From NCBI GenBank assembly GCA_963811895.1, contig CAWETE010000011.1, forward strand, positions 28,487-92,486: a DNA stretch of 64,000 bases, given 5' to 3'. Origin of the DNA: DASSUW01 sp963811895 (GTDB taxonomy: Bacteria; Actinomycetota; Thermoleophilia; Solirubrobacterales; Solirubrobacteraceae). The notes beneath the pieces are model-generated. The model saw only the letters and a program-made list of their open reading frames with translations, made no database searches and was not told where the DNA came from. The first letter of the stretch is position 1; each line of letters opens with the position of its first letter. Of the stretch, positions 17,070 through 26,515 are shown one piece after another. The position numbers and the translations under genes are program-made.

Positions 17070-18733
17070 AGCTCTGCGGCCGCCTCGGCAGCGCCCTCGA
17101 GCGGAATGGTGCTGGTCTCGCGGCCGCGCCGGACCTGCACCTCGATCTCGCCGTTCTGCAGCGTCCGGCGCCCTACGGTGAGCCGCACGGGCACGCCGAG
17201 CAGCTCCGCGTCGGCGAACTTCTCGCCCGGGCCGGCGTCGCGATCGTCGTAGAGCACCTTGAGGCCCGTCTCCCTCAGCTCCCCATAGAGCTTCTCCGCG
17301 AGCTCGCGCTCCTCGCTGCCGGCCTTGCCGAGGCCGACGAGGTGCAGGTCGAACGGCGCGATCGAGCGCGGCCACGAGATGCCGCTGTCGTCGGCGAACT
17401 GCTCGACGGCCGCGGCGGTGATGCGCGCCGGGCCGATGCCGTAGGAGCCCATCCAGATCGGCTGGGCCTTGCCGGACTCGTCCAGGTAGGTGGCGCCGAG
17501 CGGCTCCGAGAAGCGGGTTCCGAGCTTGAAGATGTTCCCTACTTCGATCGCGGGCTCGATCCGGATCTCATTGCCGTCCACCGTGTCGCCCGGCTCGACC
17601 CGGCGGACGTCGCCGCGCTTGAAGGGGAAGTCGCGGCCGGGCTCGACGCCCTTGAGGTGTGCGTTCTCGCGATTGGCGCCGGTGATGTATGCGCCGGGCT
17701 CGACGGCGTCGTCGAGCAGGATCGGCACGTCGATGCCGACGGGGCCGATGTAGCCGGCCGGCCCGATGCGCTCGGCGAACTCCTCCTCGCGGGCCGGCCG
17801 GAAGCCGGCGCCGAGCGCGTTGGCGAGCTTGATGTCGTTGACGCGGTGGTCGCCGCGGACGACGACCATCACGAGGCCGCGGTCGTCGACGATCACCGGG
17901 TAGGCCTTGAGCAGCGTGCCGGCCTCTACGTGCTGGTTCTGGGCGACCTCGGCGACGGTGGTCAGCCCGGGCGTGTCGACCAGCTCGGGCTGGTCGATGC
18001 CGTCCGGGAGCTGGACCGGCTTGGCCTGGGCGCCGGCGATCTCGACGTTGGCGGCGTAGCCGGGTGCGAGCGCGACGTCGTTCTCGCCGGCAGCACAGGG
18101 CGCCATGTACTCGTGGGCGCCGACGCCGCCCATCATGCCGACGTCGGACTCCACCCGGTACCACTCGAGCCCGACCCGGTCGAAGATGCGGTCGTAGGCC
18201 TCGCGATAGCGCTCGTAGTGGGCGTCGAGGCCTTCGCGGTCGCGGTCGAAGGTGTAGGCGTCCTTCATGATGAACTCGCGGGTTCTGAGGACGCCCGCTC
18301 TCGGGCGGGGCTCGTCGCGGCCCTTGGTCTGGAAGTGGTAGAGGCTGAAGGGCAGGTCGCGGTAGGAGCGCACGACGGGCGCGACGTGCGTGGTCACGAC
18401 CTCCTCGTGCGTCATGGCGAGCACGAGGTCGGCGTTGCGGCGGTCCTTGAGCTTGAACAGCTCGTCGATGCCGTAGCGGCCGCTGCGCTGCCACAGCTCT
18501 GCCGGGTTGATGACCGGCATCAGCAGCTCCTGCGCGTCGATCGCGTCGAGCTCCTCGCGGACGATCTGCGCCACGTTCTCGTGCACTCGCCAGCCGGCCG
18601 GCAGCCAGGTCCACAGGCCGGTGCCGAGCTGGCGGACGAGCCCGGCGCGGACCATCAGCTTGTGCGAGGTCGCCTCGGCGTCGGCGGGCGCCTCCTTCTC
18701 GGTCGGCAGGAAGTAGTTGGAGAGGCGTGTCAC
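17051..18733 (-). CDS. proS: Prolyl-tRNA synthetase, bacterial type with editing domain
   Basis: A 560-residue class II synthetase that charges tRNA-Pro. Motif 1 (GLWTWLPAGWRVHENV), motif 2 with TREFIMKDAYTF, and motif 3 (GSYGIGPARI) are present; the insertion domain between motifs 2 and 3 (about residues 220-390) is the bacterial deacylase that removes Ala from tRNA-Pro. The C-terminal anticodon-binding domain ends the protein. The GTG start has a -10-like TAGGCT 9 nt upstream and no ribosome site, suggesting a leaderless transcript. Confidence 0.93.
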   Translation of the reverse strand: MTRLSNYFLPTEKEAPADAEATSHKLMVRAGLVRQLGTGLWTWLPAGWRVHENVAQIVREELDAIDAQELLMPVINPAELWQRSGRYGIDELFKLKDRRNADLVLAMTHEEVVTTHVAPVVRSYRDLPFSLYHFQTKGRDEPRPRAGVLRTREFIMKDAYTFDRDREGLDAHYERYREAYDRIFDRVGLEWYRVESDVGMMGGVGAHEYMAPCAAGENDVALAPGYAANVEIAGAQAKPVQLPDGIDQPELVDTPGLTTVAEVAQNQHVEAGTLLKAYPVIVDDRGLVMVVVRGDHRVNDIKLANALGAGFRPAREEEFAERIGPAGYIGPVGIDVPILLDDAVEPGAYITGANRENAHLKGVEPGRDFPFKRGDVRRVEPGDTVDGNEIRIEPAIEVGNIFKLGTRFSEPLGATYLDESGKAQPIWMGSYGIGPARITAAAVEQFADDSGISWPRSIAPFDLHLVGLGKAGSEERELAEKLYGELRETGLKVLYDDRDAGPGEKFADAELLGVPVRLTVGRRTLQNGEIEVQVRRGRETSTIPLEGAAEAAAELWRTVP

Positions 18734-18742
18734 GGGGTGGAG

Positions 18743-18752
18743 AGCCTAGTGT
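18743..18752. promoter_or_regulatory. Overlapping divergent -10 boxes between proS and the GH31 gene
   Basis: The ten bases AGCCTAGTGT contain TAGGCT on the minus strand (18748-18743), 9 nt before the proS GTG, and TAGTGT on the plus strand (18747-18752), 10 nt before the GH31 ATG at 18763. The two boxes share two bases, so polymerase could occupy only one at a time. Clear -35 boxes are not seen. Confidence 0.5.
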
Positions 18753-18762
18753 GTCCGCGGTC

Positions 18763-20626
18763 ATGGACGGGGTCGTGCGTGTGGAGCCCAGTGGTCGCCA
18801 GACCATCGGCGATGCGGAGTTCGATGGCCTGGTCAAGCTGCGCCCTCCGGGTGAGCGGTACTTCGGCTGCGGTGAGCGGACGGCGGGGCTCGAGAAGACC
18901 GGGACGCGGCAGGTCTTCTGGAACGTGGATCCGCCGGAGGGGCACACCGCGTCGTTCAACAACCTCTACACGTCGATCCCCTTCGTGCTGTGCCTGCACG
19001 AGGGACGGGCGCACGGGGTGTTCTACGACCACCCGGGGCGGGTCGAGCTGGACCTGGCCAAGACGGATCCGTCGCGCGTGACGGTGTCGGCGGGCGACGA
19101 CCTCTCGGTCCACGTGCTGTCGGGCCCGACGCCGGCCGACGTGCTCGAGCGCTACACGGCTCTGACGGGCCGGATGCCGATGCCGCCGCTGTGGGCGCTG
19201 GGGAATCAGCAGTCGCGATGGTCCTACATGGATGCTGACGAGGTCCGGACCCTGGCATCCGAGTTCCGGGCTCGCGGGATCCCGTGCGACGTGCTCTACC
19301 TCGACATCGACCACATGGACGGCTACCGGGTGTTCACGTGGAACAGCGAACGCTTCCCGGACCCGGCCGGGTTGATTGCCGAACTGCGCTCTGAGGGGTT
19401 CCGCGTGGTGGTGATCACGGATCCGGGCGTGAAAGTCGACGAGTCGTACGCGGTGTATCGCGAGGGGCGAGACGGCGGGTTCTTCTGCCTGGCGCGGGAC
19501 GGCTCCGAGTACCGGAACGTCGTGTGGCCGGGGCTGTGTGCGTTCCCGGATTTCACGAACCCCGCGGCGAGGGAGTGGTGGGGTTCCCTGCATGCGGGGC
19601 TGGTGGACGCGGGAGTGGCGGGCGTGTGGTGCGACATGAACGAGCCGGCGATGTTCGTGCCGGACCATTCGACGATGCCCGAGGACGTCGTGCATCGTGA
19701 TCTCACGCGCCGGCTACGCCGGGCTGCAGCAGCACGCGCTGCAGTGGACGGGCGACAACTCGTCCTGGTGGGAGCACCTGTGGATGAGCATGCCGCAGCT
19801 GCAGAACCTCGGGCTGTCGGGGATCGCGTGGTGCGGCGTGGACGTCGGCGGGTTCTTCGACGACTGCAACGGCGAGCTGCTCGCGCGCTGGACGGAGTTC
19901 GGCGCGTTCCAGCCGTTCTGCCGCAATCACAGCGCGATGGGGACCGCGCGGCAGGAGCCGTGGGCCTTCGGGGAGCCGTGGGAGAGCGTCTGCCGGGCGA
20001 TGCTGGAGCTCCGGATGCAGCTGCTGCCGTACCTGTACACGGCATTCGAGGAGTGCCATCGGACGGGCGCGCCCGTGTTACGGCCGCTGCTGTTCTCGTA
20101 TCCCGACGACCCGGTCACCTACACGGCCGACGACGAGTTCCTCTTCGGTTCCAGCCTTCTGATCGCTCCGATCAGCCGCCCCGGCATCGAGCACCGCCAC
20201 GTCTACCTGCCCGCGGGCTCATGGGCGCACTGGTGGACGCACACCCGCATTGAAGGACCCGCACACGTGCTGGCGCACGCGCCGCTCGGGCAGCCGGCCG
20301 TGTATGCGCGCTGCGACATGCCGATCCCTATGTGGCCCGTGCTGCAGCACACGGACGAGGTTCCCGACTTCCTTACCTGGCGGGTGTTCGCCGGTGGTGG
20401 CTCAGGCTCTGGATCGCTGTACGAGGATGCCGGTGACGGCTATGGGCCGTGGTGTCGACGAACTGCGCATGTAGAGGAGGGTGGGCGGTTTGTCCTGTCC
20501 GCTCGCGAGGGCTCGTTCGTTCCTTCTCGCGGGTGCTTCGTGGAGGTCGTCGGCGGTCGTCGTGTGGAGGTCGAGGAGACCGGGGAAGCCTTGGTGATAG
20601 AACGCCTTGTGACGACCGACGACTGA
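18763..20626 (+). pseudogene. GH31 alpha-glucosidase family gene with internal deletion
   Basis: A GH31 glycosidase broken in the middle. The first part (18763 to about 19700) holds the beta-sandwich and half the barrel with the nucleophile in WCDMNEPAMF (Asp codon at 19633). The second part continues in another frame from ISRAGYAGLQQHALQWTGDN, with the acid/base aspartate at 19754, to the stop at 20626. The two catalytic residues are only about 40 codons apart, whereas family members usually have about 70-100, and the segment that normally reads like REVHNLYG...RPFV is absent. So roughly 100-120 bp is missing together with the frame. Start could also be the GTG at 18751. A real deletion is more likely than a single-base error. 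Confidence 0.75.
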
Positions 20627-20639
20627 CAGGAGCTATTCG

Positions 20640-21245
20640 ATGGCTTACGAAGTCCCCGCGCTCCCCTACGCGTACGACGCGCTCGAGCCGCACATCGACG
20701 AGGCGACGATGCGCCTCCATCACGACAAGCACCACCAGGCCTACGTGGACAAGGCCAACGCCGCGCTCGAGGGCACGGAGTGGGACGGCAAGGACATCGA
20801 GGACGTGCTCAAGAACCTCGACTCCCTGCCCGCCGACAAGCAGAAGGCGGTCCGCAACAACGGCGGCGGCCACTACAACCACTCGCTGTTCTGGGAGTGG
20901 ATGAGCCCTGACGGAGGCGGCGAGCCCTCCGGCGCCCTGGCCGACGCCATCGACTCGGCCTTCGGCTCGTTCTCGGACTTCCAGGCGAAGCTCAAGGAGA
21001 CCGGCGTGAACCAGTTCGGCTCCGGCTGGGCCTGGCTCGTCCACGACGGGAGCGGGCTGGCCGTCGTCGGCACCGCCAACCAGGACAACCCGATCTCGTC
21101 GGGCTCGACGCCGCTGCTCGGCGTCGACGTCTGGGAGCACGCGTACTACCTCAACTACCAGAACAAGCGCCCGGACTACATCGACGCGTGGTGGAACGTG
21201 GTCAACTGGTCGAAGGTCGGCTCGGCGTACGACAGCGTCGCTTAG
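20640..21245 (+). CDS. sodA: Superoxide dismutase, Mn type
   Basis: A 201-residue Fe/Mn superoxide dismutase. Metal ligands are H27, H81, D163 and H167 (DVWEH). The GGGHYNH segment and MSPDGGGEPSG favour manganese. An AGGAGCT ribosome site 5-10 bases ahead supports the ATG. It starts 13 bp after the damaged GH31 gene, so any transcript through that gene would also feed sodA. No signal peptide is present. Confidence 0.92.
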   Translation: MAYEVPALPYAYDALEPHIDEATMRLHHDKHHQAYVDKANAALEGTEWDGKDIEDVLKNLDSLPADKQKAVRNNGGGHYNHSLFWEWMSPDGGGEPSGALADAIDSAFGSFSDFQAKLKETGVNQFGSGWAWLVHDGSGLAVVGTANQDNPISSGSTPLLGVDVWEHAYYLNYQNKRPDYIDAWWNVVNWSKVGSAYDSVA

Positions 21246-21335
21246 TAGCGAATCTGTAACGCCTTCGTATCAACTGCGGCATTGAGGGAGTGGGTCCGGG
21301 CGTCCCGGTGGGATGCTCGGGCCCATGCCTTCCGA

Positions 21336-21452
21336 GGGTGCATTTCGTTACCAGCAGACTGGAGCGCTCGCGTCGGGTGACGAAGCGCACCACCAGGGTG
21401 CGCAACGTAACCCGCACAGGTCGGACGGCCGCCCGGGTAACGAAATGCACCC
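21336..21452. repeat. 117-bp nested palindrome of four 17-bp modules
   Basis: Four related modules alternate in orientation at 21336-21352, 21375-21391, 21396-21413 and 21435-21452. The outer pair, GGGTGCATTTCGTTACC and GGTAACGAAATGCACCC, are exact reverse complements. The inner pair, GGGTGACGAAGCGCACC and GGGTGCGCAACGTAACCC, match each other in reverse complement at 14 of 17 positions. Module starts are 39, 21 and 39 bp apart, so the whole is symmetric. The last module contains the ATG of the following gene. It looks like a REP/BIME-type element or a composite operator. Confidence 0.8.
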
Positions 21453-22210
21453 CGTCGTGGCGCTCGCGGCCCGGCAGCACGGGATCGTCACGACCGCGCA
21501 GCTCCTCGATGCCGGGGTCGGCCGGGGCTCGATCGCGCGGCGAGTCGAGGGCGGCTGGCTTGTGCCGCTGCACCGCGGCGTGTTCCAGGTCGGGGCCACA
21601 CTCGGCAGGTGATGGCGCGTGCTCGCATGCGGCGAGGCGCGATGCTGACCACCAGAGCCGGGAACGAGGTCGCGAGGTCCACGTCACCGCACCGACGCGA
21701 CGCCGCTCCCGCCCCGGCCTCCGAGTCCACCGCACCGCCTCCCTCAATGCCGCCGTTCACAACGGCCTGCCCCTCACCACCCCCGCCCGCACCCTCAAGG
21801 ACCTGGCGCGAACGCTGGCCCCAAACGAGCTCGACCGGGCCACCGAGCAGGCGCACGTTCTCGGCCTCGTGATCCCCGACGAAGAGCGCTTCCCGGAGTT
21901 CACGCGCTCCGAGGGCGAGAAGCGGCTGAAAGCGCTGTGCAAGGCGGCCGGGCTGCCGCTGCCGCGGATGAACGCCCGCGTGGCGGGCTGGGAGGTCGAC
22001 GCTTTCTGGCCTGCCGAGCGCCTGGTCGTCGAGGTGGACGGCTACAAGTACCACCGCACACCCCGGCGCTTCGAGAGCGACCGGCGCAAGGATGCGGCAC
22101 TGACCGTCGCCGGCTACCGGGTCGTACGGATCACGTGGAGACGGCTGCGGTACGAGGCGCACTCCGTCAGTGCGCAGTTGGGAGCCCTGCTGAGCGTCAG
22201 GCCCGCGTGA
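21445..22210 (+). pseudogene. Decayed AbiEi-domain / DUF559-type protein gene
   Basis: The N-terminal fragment (21445-21612) reads MHPVVALAARQHGIVTTAQL followed by a basic helix-turn-helix, as in AbiEi-type antitoxin domains. The C-terminal fragment (about 21690-22210, another frame) ends in a DUF559/Vsr-like nuclease fold: RVAGWEVDAFWP, RLVVEVDGYKYH, and GYRVVRITWRRL. The stretch between (about 21600-21690) has pieces in three frames and seems to lack part of the protein. Such single-gene proteins are common in Actinobacteria and their role is unclear. The 3' end overlaps ispG convergently by 14 bp. A sequencing fault alone would need several errors. Confidence 0.65.
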
Positions 22211-23441
22211 AACGCCGGCCCTCGACGGGCGACACGGCCTCGTCGATGGCGTCGGCGTCAGCCCGCGCCTGCTCGGCCTCGAGCTTGGCCAGCCGCTCCG
22301 GCGTGAGCTCGCCCGCGTTCTCTTCCTCGATCCGCTCGAGCCACTCGGCGCCCGCGGCCTGCTCAACAGAGTCGATGTCGATGCGCTTCGTCTGCGCGTA
22401 CTTGTCGATCTCGATGAACAGCTCGTCGACGAGCCGCTCCTGCGGGACCTTCTTCAGCGGCTTGCCGCGCGAGAAGATCAGGCCCTCGTTCTTGGCGCCC
22501 GTGATCCCGAAGTCGGCGTGCGAGGCCTCGCCGATCCCGTTGACCGCGCAGCCGAGCACGGCGACCTCGACCGGGTCCTCGTAGGCCTCCAGGCGACGCT
22601 CGATGTCGGCCACGACGGTGTCCATGTCGAACTGCAGCCGCCCGCAGGTCGGGCACGCGATCAACACGGGCCCGCGCTCACGGAGCTTCAGCGCCTTCAA
22701 AATCTCCCAGGCGACCTTGACCTCCTCCTCGGCGTGGAAGGTCGACAGCGAGATCCGGATCGTGTCGCCGATCCCGTCGGCCAGCAGCGTCCCCAACCCC
22801 ACGGCGGACTTCAAAGAGCCCGACCACTTGGTCCCCGCCTCGGTGATGCCGAGGTGCAACGGGTACGGGATGCGCTCGGAGAGCAGCCGGTTGGCCGCGA
22901 TCGTGTTCGGCACATTGGTCGACTTGATCGAGACCTTGAAGTCGGTGAAGTTCAGCCGCTCCATCAGCGCCACGAACTCGGCGCCGGCAGTCACCAGCGC
23001 CTCGACGGAGTTCTCGCGCTCGAGCGCATGAAGATGCTTCGGCAGCGACCCGGAGTTGACCCCGATCCGCATCGGCGTGCCCGCGGCACGCGCCCGGTCG
23101 GCGACCTCGGCGACCTTCTCCGGCCCGCCGATGTTCCCCGGGTTCAGGCGGATGCAGTGAGCGCCCGCGTCGATCGCCTTCAGCGCCAGCGTGTGGTTGA
23201 AGTGGATGTCGGCGATGATCGGGATCGGCGACTCGACGACGATCGTCTTCAGCGCCTCGATGTCCTTGTCGCGCGGCACGGCGACGCGCACGATGTCGGC
23301 GCCGGCGTCGGCGACCTTGCGGATCTGCTCCATCGTGGCGGAGAGGTTCGCCGTCTCCGTCTTGGTCATCGTCTGGACCACGACCGGCGCCCCGCCGCCG
23401 ATCTGGACCCCGCCGACGTTCACTGAGCGCTCGGAAGCCAC
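22197..23441 (-). CDS. ispG: 4-hydroxy-3-methylbut-2-enyl diphosphate synthase
   Basis: A 414-residue iron-sulfur enzyme of the MEP pathway that reduces MEcPP to HMBPP. The TIM-barrel start (VVVQTMTKTETANL) is complete; the 4Fe-4S cysteines lie in CPTCGR and GCAVNGIGE, and the latter's glutamate completes the cluster. The C-terminus carries about 50 extra residues, rich in Glu and Ala, beyond the usual end. The GTG start has a -10-like TATCCT 8 nt upstream and no ribosome site. It is on the same strand as dxr and rseP but separated from them by the acyl-CoA ligase and a small gene. Confidence 0.93.
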   Translation of the reverse strand: MASERSVNVGGVQIGGGAPVVVQTMTKTETANLSATMEQIRKVADAGADIVRVAVPRDKDIEALKTIVVESPIPIIADIHFNHTLALKAIDAGAHCIRLNPGNIGGPEKVAEVADRARAAGTPMRIGVNSGSLPKHLHALERENSVEALVTAGAEFVALMERLNFTDFKVSIKSTNVPNTIAANRLLSERIPYPLHLGITEAGTKWSGSLKSAVGLGTLLADGIGDTIRISLSTFHAEEEVKVAWEILKALKLRERGPVLIACPTCGRLQFDMDTVVADIERRLEAYEDPVEVAVLGCAVNGIGEASHADFGITGAKNEGLIFSRGKPLKKVPQERLVDELFIEIDKYAQTKRIDIDSVEQAAGAEWLERIEEENAGELTPERLAKLEAEQARADADAIDEAVSPVEGRRFTRA

Positions 23442-23449
23442 GGCCTACA

Positions 23450-23455
23450 AGGATA
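23450..23455 (-). promoter_or_regulatory. -10 box of ispG
   Basis: TATCCT on the minus strand sits 8 nt before the ispG GTG, a spacing that puts the transcript start at or next to the start codon. No Shine-Dalgarno sequence is present, consistent with a leaderless mRNA. Confidence 0.5.
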
Positions 23456-23510
23456 GAAGTCTCAGGAAACGCTTACGCCGAGCTGACGCCCAAAAGACCA
23501 GGCTGGCCAC

Positions 23511-23744
23511 ATGAGACGAACCACTATCGCCATCGCGCTCGCCACGGGCGCGCTCGCCGTCCCGGCCGTCTCACTGGCCGCCGGGGACGGCGACTCCACC
23601 ACCGAGCAGCAGGCGCCCTCGACGGCGCCGGTGCAGGAGCAGGATCAGCAGGAGCAGCCCCAGCAGCAGCCTCGCGGCGACGACTGCCCGGAGGGGCAGG
23701 ACGGCTCCGGCGGCTCGGGCGGGAACAGCGAGACGCTGCTCTAG
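23511..23744 (+). CDS. Small secreted Gln-rich protein
   Basis: A 77-residue predicted exported peptide. Residues 1-23 form a signal peptide (MRRTTIAIALATGALAVPAV then SLAAG cleavage region). The mature part is low-complexity: a Gln/Glu-rich stretch, then CPEGQDGSGGSGGNS with a single cysteine. I do not recognise a family. It is divergent from ispG by 69 bp and its end overlaps the acyl-CoA ligase stop by 4 bp, convergently. No clear ribosome site is visible, so expression is uncertain. Confidence 0.5.
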   Translation: MRRTTIAIALATGALAVPAVSLAAGDGDSTTEQQAPSTAPVQEQDQQEQPQQQPRGDDCPEGQDGSGGSGGNSETLL

Positions 23745-25453
23745 TACATCTCGTCTATCTGGCTGTCGTACTTGGCGGCGATGGGCTTGCGCTTGAGCTT
23801 CATGGTCGGCGTGATCTCGTCGCCGCCGGGCAGCCAGTCCCCCTCCACGAGGTGGAACTTCTTGATCTGCTCGACGCGCGCGAGCTTCTCGTTGGCCGCG
23901 TCCACACCGGCCTGCACCGCAGCCCGCACGCGCTCGTCGGCCGCCAGCGTCGCGAGATCGCCCTCGATGCCCTGCTGCGCAGCCCACGCCGGCCCGAAGT
24001 CGGAGTCGAGCACGATCAGCGCCGTGTTGTAGGGCCGTAGGTCGCCGATCACGCACGCCTGCCCGATCAGGGGCGAGGCGCCCTTGAGCGTCGACTCGAT
24101 GTTCGCCGGGGACATGTTCTTGCCCGCCGCGTTGATGATGATCTCCTTCTTGCGGTCGACGATCCGCACGTAGCCGTCCTCGTCGATCTCCGCGATGTCG
24201 CCGGTGTGCAGCCAGCCGTCGGCGTCGATCGCCTCCGCGGTCTTGTCGGGCGCGTTGCGGTAGCCGGTCATGACGACGCCGGCGCGCATGAGCAGCTCGC
24301 CGTCCTCCGCCAGCTTGAGCTCGATGCCCGGGCCGGCCGGTCCCACGGTGCCGATCTTGATCCGATCGGGCGGGTTGCAGGCGCCCGCCCCGCAGGTCTC
24401 GGACATGCCCCAGAGCTCGGCGAGCGGGATGCCGATCGCGTGGAAGAAGACCAGGACCTCGCGCGGCGTCGGCGCGGCGCCCACGTTCACGGAGACCGCC
24501 TCGTCGAGGCCGAGCATCGCCCGCAGCCCGGCGAAGACCTCGCGATCCGCCTCGGCGACCGCCGCCTCCAGCTCAGCGGGAACCTCCTCCCCAGCCTGCT
24601 GCAGCTCGATCCTGCGCACGGCGGCGGCCAGCCGCTCGGCGTTCTCGCCCTGCATCGCGTGGGCTTCGAGGCCGGCCTTGAGCTTCTCCCAGATGCGCGG
24701 CACGGCGAAGAACCAGGTCGGCTTGACGGCCGGCAGGTACCCGACCACCTCGCGCGGGTTCGGACACGTCGTGATCGTCATCGCGTAGACGATCGGCAGG
24801 TAGTGGTGCGCCATCCGCTCGGCGATGTGGGCGGCGGGCAGCCACGAGATGACCCGTGAGGCGTCGGGGAACTGGATCAGCGCCTCGACCGACTGCACCG
24901 CCGTCATCAGGTTGCGGTGGACGAGCTGGACGCCCTTCGGCGGGCCCGTGGTTCCCGACGTGTAGATCAGCGTGATCTCGTCGTCGGGCTCGATCGCGCG
25001 CCAGTGCGGCTCGGCGTCGAACGCCTCGTCCGAGGGCCAGCCCTCCTCGAGCACCAGCACGTGCTCGAGTTCCGGGAACCGCTCGGCGAACGCCGCCTCG
25101 ATCAGCGCGACCGTGGCGCCCGAGTCCTCGACGAGGTACTCGATCTGCTCGCGCGTGTAGGTGGCGTAGATCGAGAAAGGCGTCGCGCCGAGCGTCATGA
25201 CCGCGAGATCCGCGAGATGGAACTCGGGGCGGTTGAGCAGCATCAGCGCGACCTTGTCGCCGCGCTTCACGCCCAGCTCCGCGAGCCCTCCGGCCAGCGC
25301 GTCCACGCGCTCGCGCAGCTCGCTCCAGGTGAGCGAGATCTCGTCGTCCTTGGTCCGGACCGCCACCCGGTCCGGGTGCTCCTCCGCGGTGATCCGGAAC
25401 GCTTCAGCGATGGTGGCTGCGCCCGTGGCGCGCACCAGGGTCGTCTCCTCCAT
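23741..25453 (-). CDS. Long-chain fatty acid-CoA ligase (AMP-binding)
   Basis: A 570-residue adenylate-forming enzyme that activates fatty acids to acyl-CoA. The P-loop LIYTSGTTGPPKGV is near residue 160, WGMSET near 340, the hinge TGDIAEIDEDGYVRIVDRKK near 420, and the C-terminal catalytic lysine region TPTMKLKRKP near the end. Length and motifs match the FadD15-like group. It begins 10 bp from the rseP end on the same strand, so it may be part of the dxr-rseP transcript. The chain-length preference cannot be read from the sequence. Confidence 0.85.
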   Translation of the reverse strand: MEETTLVRATGAATIAEAFRITAEEHPDRVAVRTKDDEISLTWSELRERVDALAGGLAELGVKRGDKVALMLLNRPEFHLADLAVMTLGATPFSIYATYTREQIEYLVEDSGATVALIEAAFAERFPELEHVLVLEEGWPSDEAFDAEPHWRAIEPDDEITLIYTSGTTGPPKGVQLVHRNLMTAVQSVEALIQFPDASRVISWLPAAHIAERMAHHYLPIVYAMTITTCPNPREVVGYLPAVKPTWFFAVPRIWEKLKAGLEAHAMQGENAERLAAAVRRIELQQAGEEVPAELEAAVAEADREVFAGLRAMLGLDEAVSVNVGAAPTPREVLVFFHAIGIPLAELWGMSETCGAGACNPPDRIKIGTVGPAGPGIELKLAEDGELLMRAGVVMTGYRNAPDKTAEAIDADGWLHTGDIAEIDEDGYVRIVDRKKEIIINAAGKNMSPANIESTLKGASPLIGQACVIGDLRPYNTALIVLDSDFGPAWAAQQGIEGDLATLAADERVRAAVQAGVDAANEKLARVEQIKKFHLVEGDWLPGGDEITPTMKLKRKPIAAKYDSQIDEMY

Positions 25454-25462
25454 GGAGCGATC

Positions 25463-26515
25463 CTACGGGCCCGTCAGCCGGTTGTAGTCGTTGGTCAACC
25501 CGACCATGAACAGCGCGATGACGAGCACGAAGCCGACGAACCCGGCGCGCTCCATCACGCTGAAGGGGATCGCGCGGCCGCGGACCTTCTCGGCCAGCGC
25601 CCAGAAGATGTGGCCGCCGTCGAGCGGCAGGAACGGGAACAGGTTGATGACGCCGAGCGACAGGGAGATGACGCCCAGCAGGAAGATCGCCTGCTCGACG
25701 CTCAGCTCGAAGCTCTTGCGCGTCTCGTTGTACGAGCCGACCACGCCGGAGATCTGCTTGCGCTTCTCGGCCTCGAAGACGCCCGCGATCGTCGAGATCG
25801 TGCGCGTGGTGAAGCTCCACATGGCGGTGACCGACTCGTCGGCCGCCTCGCCCGGCCCGAGGTCCCGGTGCGTGGTGCCGACCTCGAACCCGACGAACAT
25901 GCCGTCCTGCTCGGCGTTGTAGACCGGCGCCAGCTCGACCGTCCGCTCCTGTCCGTCGCGCAACACCACGATCGTGGCCGGCGTCTCCGCCTTGCAGCCG
26001 TCGGACTGGTCGGCGCACTTGTGGGACGAGATCTGCTCGCGCAGCGTCTCGAAGTCCCCGCGCACGCCGTCGACGGACACGAGGCGGTCGCCCGGCTGCA
26101 GCGCGCCGAGCGCCGGCGGCGTCGTCGCCCGGCTGATCTCCCCCTTCGGCTCGTTGATGCCGTTCGCCCAGAGCAGCGCCCACAGGATCAGGAAGGCGAG
26201 CACGATGTTGACCGCGGGCCCGGCCCCGATCACGAAGATCCGCTTCCACACCGGCTGCCGGTAGTAGGCGCGGTGGGCGACGGCCGGCGGGATGTCCTCC
26301 GCCGGGTTCATGCCGGTGATCTTCACGTAGCCGCCCAATGGGATCGCGCCCACGGCGTACTCGGTCTCGCCGCGCCGGTGCCGGGCCAGCAGCGGCGGGA
26401 AGAAGAGCGAGAAGCGCTCCACCCGCATGCCGACCGCCTTGGCGGCGAAGAAATGCCCCAGCTCGTGCAGGATGATCAGCAGGGCGAAGCCGAGGAAGGC
26501 GAGCACCCAGCTCAT
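25463..26515 (-). CDS. rseP: Site-2 protease family membrane metalloprotease
   Basis: A 350-residue M50 protease. The zinc motif HELGH is at residues 17-21 in the first membrane helix; a PDZ domain follows at about 130-190 (LGALQPGDRLVSVDG), and the second zinc-site helix carries LFPFLPLDGGH. The family cleaves membrane-bound anti-sigma factors or remnant signal peptides. It overlaps dxr by ATGA, as in many bacteria with dxr-rseP order. Its substrate here is unknown. Confidence 0.9.
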   Translation of the reverse strand: MSWVLAFLGFALLIILHELGHFFAAKAVGMRVERFSLFFPPLLARHRRGETEYAVGAIPLGGYVKITGMNPAEDIPPAVAHRAYYRQPVWKRIFVIGAGPAVNIVLAFLILWALLWANGINEPKGEISRATTPPALGALQPGDRLVSVDGVRGDFETLREQISSHKCADQSDGCKAETPATIVVLRDGQERTVELAPVYNAEQDGMFVGFEVGTTHRDLGPGEAADESVTAMWSFTTRTISTIAGVFEAEKRKQISGVVGSYNETRKSFELSVEQAIFLLGVISLSLGVINLFPFLPLDGGHIFWALAEKVRGRAIPFSVMERAGFVGFVLVIALFMVGLTNDYNRLTGP

